Source of the DNA: Yersinia pekkanenii
GTDB taxonomy: Bacteria; Pseudomonadota; Gammaproteobacteria; Enterobacterales; Enterobacteriaceae
Length of the DNA: 64,000 nucleotides
Assembly (NCBI RefSeq): GCF_001152565.1
Contig: NZ_CQAZ01000002.1
Coordinates: 133,656 to 197,655, forward strand
Direction: 5' to 3'
The notes under the pieces were generated by a model that was given only the letters and a program-made list of their open reading frames with translations, was not told the DNA's origin and ran no database searches. Shown piece by piece: positions 41,657 to 50,121 of the stretch (position 1 is the stretch's first letter; the number at the start of each line of letters is the position of its first letter). A program made the position numbers and the translations under genes.

Positions 41657-43267
41657 CTAAGACGTGGCAAATTGACCACTACCTATCAATGAATCTAATT
41701 CATCTTTCACTGATTGTACCTGTGGGCCAATAACCACTTGCAGGTTATGGTCGTTTAGTTGAATAACACCGATCGCCCGGTTAGCTTTCAATGCTTCTTT
41801 ATCAACCAGACCCATGTCTTTAACGGACATCCGCAGGCGGGTAATACAGTTATCCAGTGAGACAATATTATCCGGGCCACCCAGCGCGGTCAGAATAGCA
41901 GGGGAGTTATAACCAGATTTACCGGTGACGGTGTTACTGGCGGCTTTTTCTGCATTGATGCTGGCAGCGGTTTCACTTTCACGACCCGGCGTTTTGATAT
42001 TAAAGTGCTGGATAGCAAAGCGGAAGATAACGTAGTAGGCAACAAACCAGATCCCGGCAACGACGGGTACCCAATACCATTTGGTGGCGGTGCCGTGCAG
42101 AATACCAAACACCACGAAGTCAATCAGATTACCGTCAGTATTACCGATGGTCACGCCCAGCAATGCCATCACGGTAAAGCCCAGACCGGTCAGGATAGCA
42201 TGGATCAAATACAAGAACGGGGCGACAAACAGGAACAAGAACTCAAGGGGTTCTGTGGTACCACCAATGACGCAAGCCACCACACCAGAAATCAACAACC
42301 CTTTAATTTTATGACGATTTTCAGGCTTGGCACAATGATACATCGCTAATGCGGCACCCGGTAAGCCCCCCAGGAACGCGGGCATTTTACCTTGCGACAG
42401 GAAGCGAGTTGCGCTTTCAGAGAAGCCGGTGGTGGTTGGGCAGGACAACTGCGCCTGGAAGATGGTCAAGGCACCGCTGACACTATGGCCACAGACATCC
42501 ATGGTGCCGCCTGCTTCAGTAAAGCGAATCAGTGCCACCAGAATGTGATGCAGGCCGAACGGCAGTAATAGCCGCTCCCCACTGCCGAAAATCATCGGGC
42601 CGAACATGCCTGCCCCGTTAATCAGACGACCCAGGCCGTTAATACCGACGGCGAAAAATGGCCAGATCAATGGGATCAAGAGGCCCACCAGCCCAAGTAC
42701 TACGGTAGTAATGATAGGAACAAAACGCGTGCCACCAAAGAAAGCTAATGCATCTGGTAGGCGAATGGTATTGAAGCGCTCATGGAGCAGGTAAACAATA
42801 ACCCCGACAATTACTGCGCCAAGGATACCGGTGTCAATGGACTGAATACCTATAATATTCTGAATGTTATGCGCTTTCAGTACCAATGGGTCGGTGGTCG
42901 GTAGCACTCCGCTGGCGGTGAGATAAAAATTTGTTGCCAGATTGAGCACCGCAAAACCGACGAAACCAGCAAAAGCAGCCACACCTTTGTTTTCGCGTGC
43001 CATACCCAGTGGGATAGCAATGGCAAACATCACCGGTAAGAAGCTAAAGGCAAATGACCCCACTTTGCTCATCCAGGTAAATAATAGCTGGAAGGCAGGA
43101 TGACCAATTACCGGCAATAGAGTGATGACATCTTTACTGCTGAGCGAACTGCCGATACCCAGCATGATCCCACAGAAGGAGAGCAAGGCGACCGGTAACA
43201 TGAAGGTTTTCCCTAAACTCTGGAAAAACTCCCACAGCGTGATTTTTTGTTTTTTTGCCGCTGACAT
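41657..43267 (-). CDS. malX: PTS maltose/glucose-type EIICB transporter MalX
   Basis: 536 residues. EIIC domain with about ten membrane segments (about 15-430; GSGERLLLPFGLHHILVALI, TEPLEFLFLFVAPFLY) and a C-terminal EIIB domain with the phosphorylated Cys in SLDNCITRLRMSV. In E. coli MalX can take up glucose and maltose. First gene of malXY, divergent from malI. Confidence 0.94.
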   Translation of the reverse strand: MSAAKKQKITLWEFFQSLGKTFMLPVALLSFCGIMLGIGSSLSSKDVITLLPVIGHPAFQLLFTWMSKVGSFAFSFLPVMFAIAIPLGMARENKGVAAFAGFVGFAVLNLATNFYLTASGVLPTTDPLVLKAHNIQNIIGIQSIDTGILGAVIVGVIVYLLHERFNTIRLPDALAFFGGTRFVPIITTVVLGLVGLLIPLIWPFFAVGINGLGRLINGAGMFGPMIFGSGERLLLPFGLHHILVALIRFTEAGGTMDVCGHSVSGALTIFQAQLSCPTTTGFSESATRFLSQGKMPAFLGGLPGAALAMYHCAKPENRHKIKGLLISGVVACVIGGTTEPLEFLFLFVAPFLYLIHAILTGLGFTVMALLGVTIGNTDGNLIDFVVFGILHGTATKWYWVPVVAGIWFVAYYVIFRFAIQHFNIKTPGRESETAASINAEKAASNTVTGKSGYNSPAILTALGGPDNIVSLDNCITRLRMSVKDMGLVDKEALKANRAIGVIQLNDHNLQVVIGPQVQSVKDELDSLIGSGQFATS

Positions 43268-43402
43268 AGTGACTCCTATTCGTAAAACGCCTGATGTTAA
43301 AAAAGTCTGATGTTAACCATCTGATCTTAAAAACGCCTTTGGTTGGCTGTTGGTTTATGGATAATGGCGATTATTTCGCCCTCCTGTCTGGAGGTAAAAT
43401 AA

Positions 43403-43418
43403 GATAAAACGTTTAACC
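43403..43418 (-). promoter_or_regulatory. MalI operator upstream of malX
   Basis: GATAAAACGTTTAACC, centred on AAACGTTT, is typical of LacI-family operators with a central CG and close to the known malX/malI operator. It is about 135 bases before the malX start. A weaker CRP-like site (TGAGC-N6-TCACA) follows at 43428-43443. Confidence 0.7.
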
Positions 43419-43462
43419 CAGATAATATGAGCGATGAGTCACAATTATTGATCCTATTTTTG

Positions 43463-43663
43463 TATACCCTCGCATTTGAGGCCACAGGGTTGTTAACTGC
43501 GCCTATTCACCCGAATCACTTACTGATGTAAGCTCATCGGGATTAATGAGCCTCTTTGAGGCTCACCCTGCGGGCTAGCATAAATGCGGTTCAAATCGGT
43601 TTTTAACCGATTGGTCTCTTGCTGACTGCCTACTTGTAGCACCAAATTCTTTGGGTATGCTAG
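43463..43663. repeat. ERIC-type repeat in the malX-malI intergenic region
   Basis: About 200 bases bounded by TATACCCTCGCATTTGAGG and TTCTTTGGGTATGCTA. The interior holds CACCCGAATCACTTACTGAT then GTAAGCTCATCGGGATT, a clear match to the ERIC core. Two further small hairpins lie inside: GAGCCTC-TTT-GAGGCTC and AATCGGTT-TTT-AACCGATT. Longer than the usual 127 bases, so probably an ERIC with added sequence. It separates the two MalI operators. Confidence 0.65.
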
Positions 43664-43674
43664 AATCATCATGA

Positions 43675-43690
43675 GATTAAACGTTTAACT
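43675..43690 (+). promoter_or_regulatory. MalI operator at the malI promoter
   Basis: Contains the perfect palindrome TTAAACGTTTAA (43677-43688), ending 18 bases before the malI ATG. Suggests autorepression. Confidence 0.75.
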
Positions 43691-43706
43691 TGGCTTATTT
43701 TGTGGC

Positions 43707-44738
43707 ATGACCATTAAAAAAATCACAATTACCGATGTAGCTAAATTTGCGGGTGTCTCAGTAGCAACCGTCTCATTAGCTATCAGTGGCAAAGGGCGTA
43801 TCTCTCCGGCAACCTCAGAGCGGGTCAATCAGGCTATCGAACAGTTAGGTTATGTTCGTAATCGTCAGGCGGCACAATTACGCAGCGGGGAATCCGGCGT
43901 GATTGGCTTGATTGTGCGCGATATCGGCGATCCTTTTTATGCAGCAATGACGGCCGGTTTGAGTGAGGCAATTGAGGCGGAAGGTAAACTGTTATTTCTG
44001 ACGCAAAGTGGCCGGGAGGGTAAGGGGTTATTACGTTGTTTTGATACGCTTATCGCTCAAGGCGTTGATGGGCTGGTTCTGGGCGGGGGGGCCCGGCGTG
44101 AGATGGGGCTACAGGAAAAGGCCGCAACTCATGATATTCCCTTGATTTGTGCCGCGCGCTCAAATGTTTTAGACGGTGTTGACGTGGTGCGCCCGGATAA
44201 TATGCAGGCGGCCAAAATGGCGACTGAGTTTTTGATTGGCCGAGGTCACCGGCAGATTGCCTATCTCGGCGGGCATTCACACTCATTAACCCGCGCTGAA
44301 CGTCTGGGGGGCTTTTGTGCCACGCTGGTACAGTATGGGCTACCGTTCCGTTCGGAGTGGGTGGTGGAATGTGATAGTCAGCAACAGGCAGCCGCAGATG
44401 CGGCGGCAGAGTTGTTACGTTACCATCCCAATGTCAGTGCTATTGTTTGCCATCAGGCGTCGGTAGCGCTAGGGGCTTACTTTGGTATTTTACGTACCGG
44501 CCGGACGATTGGCAGCGCAGGCGTGGACACTTATCTGGATCAGCAAGTGGCACTCATTGGTTTTGGTGATGTACCGGAAGCCGAGTTGACCGAACCGCCC
44601 TTAACCTTTGTCACCAGTTCCGCCAGAGAGATAGGTTACAGTGCCGGGCAGCGGTTACTCCAGCGTATCGCCGGGGTTGATCTGCAATTACAAAACGTTA
44701 TTTTACCGCCGGTATTGATCCGCCGTGGCTCGGCGTGA
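43707..44738 (+). CDS. malI: LacI-family repressor MalI
   Basis: 343 residues. HTH ITDVAKFAGVSVATVSLAIS with hinge YVRNRQAAQLRSGESGVIGL, then a periplasmic-binding-like effector domain (PFYAAMTAGLSEAIEA, RGHRQIAYLGG, VALIGFGDVPEAEL). In E. coli it represses malXY and itself; operators here support the same circuit. Confidence 0.93.
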   Translation: MTIKKITITDVAKFAGVSVATVSLAISGKGRISPATSERVNQAIEQLGYVRNRQAAQLRSGESGVIGLIVRDIGDPFYAAMTAGLSEAIEAEGKLLFLTQSGREGKGLLRCFDTLIAQGVDGLVLGGGARREMGLQEKAATHDIPLICAARSNVLDGVDVVRPDNMQAAKMATEFLIGRGHRQIAYLGGHSHSLTRAERLGGFCATLVQYGLPFRSEWVVECDSQQQAAADAAAELLRYHPNVSAIVCHQASVALGAYFGILRTGRTIGSAGVDTYLDQQVALIGFGDVPEAELTEPPLTFVTSSAREIGYSAGQRLLQRIAGVDLQLQNVILPPVLIRRGSA

Positions 44739-44850
44739 TCGATGGTATCGGCAAGTGATGCCCAGCACCGCCTAAAATCGTCCATGGTTAGGAACCTCAA
44801 TCGCGTTTTTGGGCTGCCCCTGACCATAATTCCATGAATGAAATACAGCC

Positions 44851-45699
44851 CTACACAATATTCTTAACCATATCCCGCAGTAAAGAGCTATCCCCCATCT
44901 CAATAAATCTATCCACACCCTGTGCTCGCATATAGATTACCGATTGCCGCCACATGACAGGTTGATTTATATGCTCAGAGAGATTTTGTATTATAGAAGA
45001 TAGGGTATATGGACAGGCTGTTCTATTGGCGATAACCGGTATTTGGGGCGGTAAAAATGAAAAGCTTTGGATATATTCACTGAATTTTATGGCCGCGCTA
45101 TTTAACATCGTACTATGAAAAGCACCACTCACTCTAAGGACAACATATTTAATGGCATAATTATCATAAAATACCTCTTCGGCCTGTTTAATACTCTCAA
45201 TCGGCCCCGAAATCACCATTTGCAAGTCGGAATTGATATTGGCTATAGTGAGATCAAACAGATTATTTTCCTCAATAACCTGAATCACCTCTTCAGCATT
45301 AAGGCCCAGTACCGCGGCCATGCCTCCTCCCAGACTTTCCGACATCAGCAACGCTCGCTTTTTTACCAGAAGTAATCCTGTCGCAAAGTCGAATACACCG
45401 GCGGCTTGTAAAGCATTAAACTCTCCAAGTGAATGCCCCGCTAGAAATCGTGGTAACGCCCCACATTGGTCAATATACCGACGATAATACAAAGCATTAA
45501 CTGTATATAACGCGGGCTGAACATAAAGAGTATTACTAAACCGATCAGCAGGAGAATTCAGAAAAAAATCACGAATGCTAAATTCGGCAATCTCTTCAGC
45601 ATCCGCCAATAATTTTGGGTAGATATCGAATAGCGACGCCCCCATACCTGGACACTGTGCACCTTGTCCTGGAAATAAAATTGCATGATTTGATGTCAC
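44851..45699 (-). CDS. Free-standing malonyl-CoA:ACP transacylase (trans-AT type)
   Basis: 282 residues, last gene of the biosynthetic cluster. Active-site Ser90 in AGHSLGEF, His195 in GAFHSTML, and Arg115 (VKKRALLM), which binds the malonyl carboxylate, all present; N-terminal LFPGQGAQCPGMG. Compared with housekeeping FabD it resembles the discrete AT proteins of trans-AT polyketide pathways. It would load malonyl onto the ACP encoded next door. AT-rich coding sequence, unlike flanking malI. Confidence 0.88.
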   Translation of the reverse strand: MTSNHAILFPGQGAQCPGMGASLFDIYPKLLADAEEIAEFSIRDFFLNSPADRFSNTLYVQPALYTVNALYYRRYIDQCGALPRFLAGHSLGEFNALQAAGVFDFATGLLLVKKRALLMSESLGGGMAAVLGLNAEEVIQVIEENNLFDLTIANINSDLQMVISGPIESIKQAEEVFYDNYAIKYVVLRVSGAFHSTMLNSAAIKFSEYIQSFSFLPPQIPVIANRTACPYTLSSIIQNLSEHINQPVMWRQSVIYMRAQGVDRFIEMGDSSLLRDMVKNIV

Positions 45700-45793
45700 G
45701 TATCGCCCTCTTTACTGTGGTGTATGACACAAACAGACTGATTTTCCTACTTTAGTTCTAAACATGGCCCCTCCGTGGGCCAGAGTACATAAA

Positions 45794-46045
45794 CTACTTA
45801 GCCTCTAAACTGCTCGTAACAAACATATCAATCAGTCCGTCTATAGATTTAATATTTTTTAACTCAGTGCGGGGGATTTTTATTTTTAACTCCCTCATAA
45901 CACCTGAAACCACGGAAACTATGTCTAAGCTGCTTGCGCCATAGTCTGCCATTGATTTTTGCAAATCAATGTCATCTTCCTTGATACCATCGACAGAATT
46001 AATAATGTGTTTTTTCACAATGCTAGCAATATAATCTCTATCCAT
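45794..46045 (-). CDS. Acyl carrier protein of the beta-branching cluster
   Basis: 83 residues, acidic. Phosphopantetheine site is Ser39 in DYGASSLDIVSV (GxxSLD replaces the usual DSL). No Trp is present; acceptor ACPs recognised by beta-branching enzymes usually carry a conserved Trp, so it looks more like a donor ACP. The only ACP in the window. The needed phosphopantetheinyl transferase is not here. Confidence 0.88.
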   Translation of the reverse strand: MDRDYIASIVKKHIINSVDGIKEDDIDLQKSMADYGASSLDIVSVVSGVMRELKIKIPRTELKNIKSIDGLIDMFVTSSLEAK

Positions 46046-46074
46046 AACATCCTCTCTTATTTATTAATAAAAAT

Positions 46075-46515
46075 TTATTCTTCTCTGTTCCAAATAAGCT
46101 CAAACAACCATGACTCGCCATTGAGAAATATACCATCCGTGGATTTAAGAATTAATTTATCATACTCAAAACTAAAGTATCGGCGAAATTCAGTGCCAAT
46201 TTGATTGGGAACTTTGCTATTCTCAATAAAATGCGTGACGATGTTTTTATCGTGATTAACATCGTAATGGCCACAATATGTTTCAAATTTAGGAAAATCT
46301 GCCACGATCTGTTCTGACGGGATAGCACGAATATCCTCCGTGCTAAATTGAGTTCTTTTACCTGATGCAATAAACACCATCATATATTGTTCGGTATAGG
46401 TCAACATACCAAACGGTTCACTACCTATAGGATAAATATGTATACCTCCACTGTTACCAACACAGGACTCAAGTTTCCATCGGCCAAGAAATGAGTTACC
46501 TTTGGAAATAGACAT
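46075..46515 (-). CDS. Lipocalin-like domain protein
   Basis: 146 residues with the Lipocalin_5 pattern: FLGRWKLESCVGNSGG at the N-terminus, PFGMLTYTEQYMMVFIASGK, a central Tyr-Cys-Gly-His-Tyr, and strands ending in LILKST. No signal peptide, so cytoplasmic. Members occur in natural-product clusters, but their activity is mostly unknown. It may bind, shape or release the product (inference). Between SDR and ACP in the same direction. Confidence 0.75.
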   Translation of the reverse strand: MSISKGNSFLGRWKLESCVGNSGGIHIYPIGSEPFGMLTYTEQYMMVFIASGKRTQFSTEDIRAIPSEQIVADFPKFETYCGHYDVNHDKNIVTHFIENSKVPNQIGTEFRRYFSFEYDKLILKSTDGIFLNGESWLFELIWNREE

Positions 46516-46610
46516 GATTAATACCTTCTAGGTTAAAGTAACGTGAATAATACCGAGCGATATATGAGTTAACTCGGAGTAATATTCGTGATAGAGGAGA
46601 CTCTCCCTCA

Positions 46611-47399
46611 TTATTTCTCGACAAAATGAGTTTCAATCATTTCGATCCACTTGGTAAAGTTGTCAGTAAACATCCTGCCATTATCAACGGTGATGACCTG
46701 ACCACGTACGGCATCCATTAATCCGCTGCAAAGAGCCACACTGACGTTACCTACCGCTTCGGGTGAAACAATAAAGTCCGGATCAAATTTGCGAATGAAT
46801 GCTTGTGCTTTTTTGCCAAAAACCAATTCAAAAGCTTCCGTATCTACCACACCCGGCGAAATGCAGTTAATAATTATATTTTCCCGAGCACCAATATATT
46901 TAGTTAATGTTTCCAATACCGCTTTCGATGCCGCAACATAATCATAGCCTGTTATATGGCAACTACGATGTCCTTCGGAAGTAATTGCAACCACATAACC
47001 AGGATATTGACCAAAATGCTGCTTAATACAATCTATATAAGTGATCAATGGCCAGGAATTGTGTTCAATGCTATCTAGCAGCCCCCTAAATTTATAAGTA
47101 TCTTTAAATTGGGGTGCAAATGCAGCATTGAGAATAAGAATGTCAATTTTTTTATTTTCTTGAGCAATGGTTTCGATTAGCTGTGTAGTTGTCTCCTCAT
47201 CACTAATATCAGCCTGAAGGAACACCGGACGATTGATATATTGAGAAAAATAGCTTTCAAGTTCATCTAAATTATCTCCCCAAAAATAAGTGCCATATAC
47301 TGTTGCCCCCGCCTTAACAAAACTTTCAACAGTAGCTCGGCCTATACCTTTTGTGCCACCAGTTACCAATACGGTCATTTCACTCAAGTTATTCAGCAT
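46611..47399 (-). CDS. SDR-family reductase, FabL-like (putative enoyl-ACP reductase)
   Basis: 262 residues. NAD(P) site TGGTKGIG (13-20) and NAA motif; the active-site region reads ITSEGHRSC then GYDYVAASK, giving Tyr152-x6-Lys159 (enoyl reductase spacing, as in FabL) while Tyr154-x4-Lys159 does not fit the ketoreductase Y-x3-K. Later, CISPGVVDTEAFELVFGKK resembles FabL. I therefore favour enoyl reduction, but function is not proven. Two bases separate it from the upstream gene. Confidence 0.72.
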   Translation of the reverse strand: MLNNLSEMTVLVTGGTKGIGRATVESFVKAGATVYGTYFWGDNLDELESYFSQYINRPVFLQADISDEETTTQLIETIAQENKKIDILILNAAFAPQFKDTYKFRGLLDSIEHNSWPLITYIDCIKQHFGQYPGYVVAITSEGHRSCHITGYDYVAASKAVLETLTKYIGARENIIINCISPGVVDTEAFELVFGKKAQAFIRKFDPDFIVSPEAVGNVSVALCSGLMDAVRGQVITVDNGRMFTDNFTKWIEMIETHFVEK

Positions 47400-47401
47400 A
47401 T

Positions 47402-48154
47402 CTAACCCGTGTAATTATCTTGTATTTGTTGTTCAATATTGCTTTGATTAAATGCAATATGGTGCATAAATGCCTCGATAGTACTTGTTTCCTCTAGCAT
47501 TTTACGTCTGTCGATTGACATGTATTTTTTTAATAATTCCAAACTATGGCGAGGTTTTTCGGCAATAGAGGTTGCCAGTTCAATGGCTTTTTCCATGACC
47601 GTGGCGCGGGGCAAAATATAATTGAAACAACATTTCCCTTTCAGCTCACTGCCTCTAAGATAGTTACCGGTGACCATCATCTCAAAACCGGTATAGTAAC
47701 CAAACGCCGCCTTACTCATGGCGGTTGAACCCATCCCAGGGGTGAAACCCATGTTCATAAATGACATGCCATAGCGACTTTCTTCCGCCGCGACTAAAAT
47801 ATCCGCATATAAACCTAAGACTAATCCTCCCCCTGTAGCACTGCCTTCCATCGCCGCAATAACCGGGATCGGTATATTCAGAAAATGTTTGAGGTGATTG
47901 GCATACTCATGCTCAATATTAGTTTTGTAGTGTGTGATTAGGCTTTGTAAAAACGCCTCGGTTCCACCGGTACAAAATATATCAGGCAATCCGACTAAAA
48001 TAAGTACTTTAATGGTTTTGTCTTTCTTTATCGTGTCGATAATACCATGCAACTGTAAACAGAATTCATCATCAATGGCATTATTGTTGACGGGATCGTT
48101 AATATGCATAAAAACGACGCCTTCATCACTTTTTCTTAAATAAAGTTTTTCCAT
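47402..48154 (-). CDS. Enoyl-CoA hydratase-like decarboxylase (PksI/ECH2 type)
   Basis: About 250 residues. Close to B. subtilis PksI: FCTGGTEAFLQSL, PIPVIAAMEGSATGGGLVLG, FMNMGFTPGMGSTAM, LPRATVMEKAIELATSIAEK and PRHSL. In beta-branching, ECH2 decarboxylates 3-methylglutaconyl-ACP to 3-methylcrotonyl-type thioester. Start taken at ATG 48154, right after the upstream stop (TAATATG); further in-frame ATGs upstream lie inside that gene. Confidence 0.87.
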   Translation of the reverse strand: MEKLYLRKSDEGVVFMHINDPVNNNAIDDEFCLQLHGIIDTIKKDKTIKVLILVGLPDIFCTGGTEAFLQSLITHYKTNIEHEYANHLKHFLNIPIPVIAAMEGSATGGGLVLGLYADILVAAEESRYGMSFMNMGFTPGMGSTAMSKAAFGYYTGFEMMVTGNYLRGSELKGKCCFNYILPRATVMEKAIELATSIAEKPRHSLELLKKYMSIDRRKMLEETSTIEAFMHHIAFNQSNIEQQIQDNYTG

Positions 48155-48155
48155 A

Positions 48156-48875
48156 TTAGTCATCCGCATATTCATCATTAAACAGCTTAATGTCTTCTAA
48201 GTAGTTACGTATCTTTCCTATGGTCTGAGCATCATTTAGTCTTTTCACCAAAAGATGGCTACCTAAATCCAACCTTTCTTCGAAAGAATATTGTTCAGCC
48301 AACAGTAATTTACTTTCTCTTATAGCGGATGTTGGAACGCGAGATAACTTCTTACTCATAACTTGAATATCTTGATCTAAGTTTTCCAGCGTATTTATCT
48401 TATCGATCAAACCCCATTCTAGGGCTTGTTTTGCCGAAATAACACTTGAGCTCCATACGAAGTATTTAAGATGATGAGGCCTAATACGTTCAAGTAAGCA
48501 AGACATGGCTATTGTTGGTGTAATTCCAAAGGTGACTTCTGGCAAACTAAAAGAAGCAGTATCGCTAGACAGAATAAAATCGACGACTGACAGTAAGGCA
48601 ATCCCCCCAGCGATAACATTCCCTTCAACCTTAGCTAATACTGGCTTGTGGCTGTTCCTTACCATTTTTAGAATATGGCAGAATTGCGACACAAAGTTGG
48701 CGTCATAATCGGTAGAAATATACGTAAGATCCATACCCATACTAAAGTAGGTAGGCCCGCCCGTAAGCACAATAACGTTATAGCGCTCGTTATTTAGCGC
48801 AGAGATAAAGCGACTTTCGAAGTCGGCTAATGAATTGGGATTAAATTTGATAGGTACAGTGATATATTCATGCAT
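48156..48875 (-). CDS. Enoyl-CoA hydratase-like dehydratase (PksH/ECH1 type)
   Basis: About 239 residues, crotonase fold: VIVLTGGPTYFSMGMDLTYI, KPVLAKVEGNVIAGGIALLS, SLPEVTFGITPTIAMSCLLE. By position and similarity it is the ECH1 partner that dehydrates HMG-ACP. Start at MHEYITVPIKF (48875), whose ATG overlaps the HMGS stop, with CGGAG upstream; an earlier in-frame start is rejected because it lies within the HMGS gene. Confidence 0.84.
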   Translation of the reverse strand: MHEYITVPIKFNPNSLADFESRFISALNNERYNVIVLTGGPTYFSMGMDLTYISTDYDANFVSQFCHILKMVRNSHKPVLAKVEGNVIAGGIALLSVVDFILSSDTASFSLPEVTFGITPTIAMSCLLERIRPHHLKYFVWSSSVISAKQALEWGLIDKINTLENLDQDIQVMSKKLSRVPTSAIRESKLLLAEQYSFEERLDLGSHLLVKRLNDAQTIGKIRNYLEDIKLFNDEYADD

Positions 48876-50106
48876 AGCGATAACTCCGTAAGTGGTTATC
48901 AATACGCTCAAGAATAAGGAGCCCACTCCCGCTGTAATGTTGTGTATACCAGTCCTGTAAGTTATCCCTGTCTAAGCGATAGTCTTTACCTTGCATTTGT
49001 GCACTACGCGCATTTTCCAGTTGCTCGTATGCCGCTATATCCAATATTTTCCGCTGGGCAAGCAAGATGTCCAATGCAGTACCTTGCTGTTGTGCAATCT
49101 CTAACGCTTGATCCCCGACTCGCATACTGAAATACTCGGCACAGGATCCTGAACCATAAGAGTAGATCCCAATTCGATCCCCTGATTTAATCTCTGGTGC
49201 TTTCACCATAAGTGAAAATAGAGAAAGGAAAATGCTGCCACAATAGGTTGCACCTATTCTTTGTGCGTAATACAGGGAAGGCATGACTTTTTGCTTAAAT
49301 AAAGTGGCTAACGCCTCTTTTCCAAAGAGTCCTTGTAGTTCTAATAATACCTTATGTGCTTCTTTACTAATGCCAGGGAAGGGCACGTGGTATAAGTTAT
49401 AATTGAAATAGGCACTTTCTCTGGCCTCAGGTGTTTGTTTACAATATTCTGCGAAAGCATTTTCGAGTCCATCCATATAAGAGAAAAGGCTGGCTTCTAC
49501 ATCGAAAGCGATCTCTTTCCAAGGAAGTGGGCGAATAACATCCGTCACTTCATGAGTATGAATACCCGATTTCCCGGTTTCAATAATGGCAAAAACCGGA
49601 TTATCTGAGATAAGTAAGGCAATGGCCCCGGCGCCAAGGCTATATTCCATCTTCCCGTGGCGAATCATGTTATTACTGATGTCGACGTTGATCAGTAATA
49701 CCTTCTTCCCTCGATTAAGGCCGGACGATATCCATGACTCAGCCATCTTCAACGCCGCAGCACCCGCATGGCAGGCAGATTTCAGTTCAAAAACACGGCA
49801 AGTCGCAGGTAATCCCAAATAACGGTGCGCCCAAGTACTGATGGCCTTTTCCTGGTCTAAACCTGATTCTGTTGCAATGATAAATAAGCCGATATCCGAA
49901 CGATCCTGATCGTTGAGCATATCTTTGGCACTATTGACGGCGAGGGTGACCGCATCTTCCCACAGTGGTACTAAACTGCGCGTTATAACCATTAAAGATC
50001 CTTGAATGTATTCACTGTCTCCACCACGTACTTGTGCTAATTCAGATAATTTCAGCGCCAAGCTACTTGGATAGATACTTATTTTTTCAATACCAATATT
50101 ATTCAT
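48868..50106 (-). CDS. HMG-CoA synthase-like beta-branching enzyme (PksG/CurD type)
   Basis: 412 residues. Catalytic triad residues are visible: Glu80 in ATESGLD, Cys112 in LKSACHAGAAAL, His240 in LYHVPFPGISK; GSGSCAEYFSMRVG is also typical. This enzyme condenses acetyl-ACP with a beta-keto acyl-ACP. It is the key evidence that the cluster performs beta-branching and not ordinary fatty acid synthesis. A mevalonate pathway is not suggested, because no other mevalonate gene accompanies it. Confidence 0.9.
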   Translation of the reverse strand: MNNIGIEKISIYPSSLALKLSELAQVRGGDSEYIQGSLMVITRSLVPLWEDAVTLAVNSAKDMLNDQDRSDIGLFIIATESGLDQEKAISTWAHRYLGLPATCRVFELKSACHAGAAALKMAESWISSGLNRGKKVLLINVDISNNMIRHGKMEYSLGAGAIALLISDNPVFAIIETGKSGIHTHEVTDVIRPLPWKEIAFDVEASLFSYMDGLENAFAEYCKQTPEARESAYFNYNLYHVPFPGISKEAHKVLLELQGLFGKEALATLFKQKVMPSLYYAQRIGATYCGSIFLSLFSLMVKAPEIKSGDRIGIYSYGSGSCAEYFSMRVGDQALEIAQQQGTALDILLAQRKILDIAAYEQLENARSAQMQGKDYRLDRDNLQDWYTQHYSGSGLLILERIDNHLRSYRYA

Positions 50107-50121
50107 TAGGGATTCCCGAGG

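Noticed and set aside
48868-50106. Mevalonate pathway HMG-CoA synthase
   Set aside because: No HMG-CoA reductase or mevalonate kinases nearby; context is ECH1/ECH2/ACP as in beta-branching.
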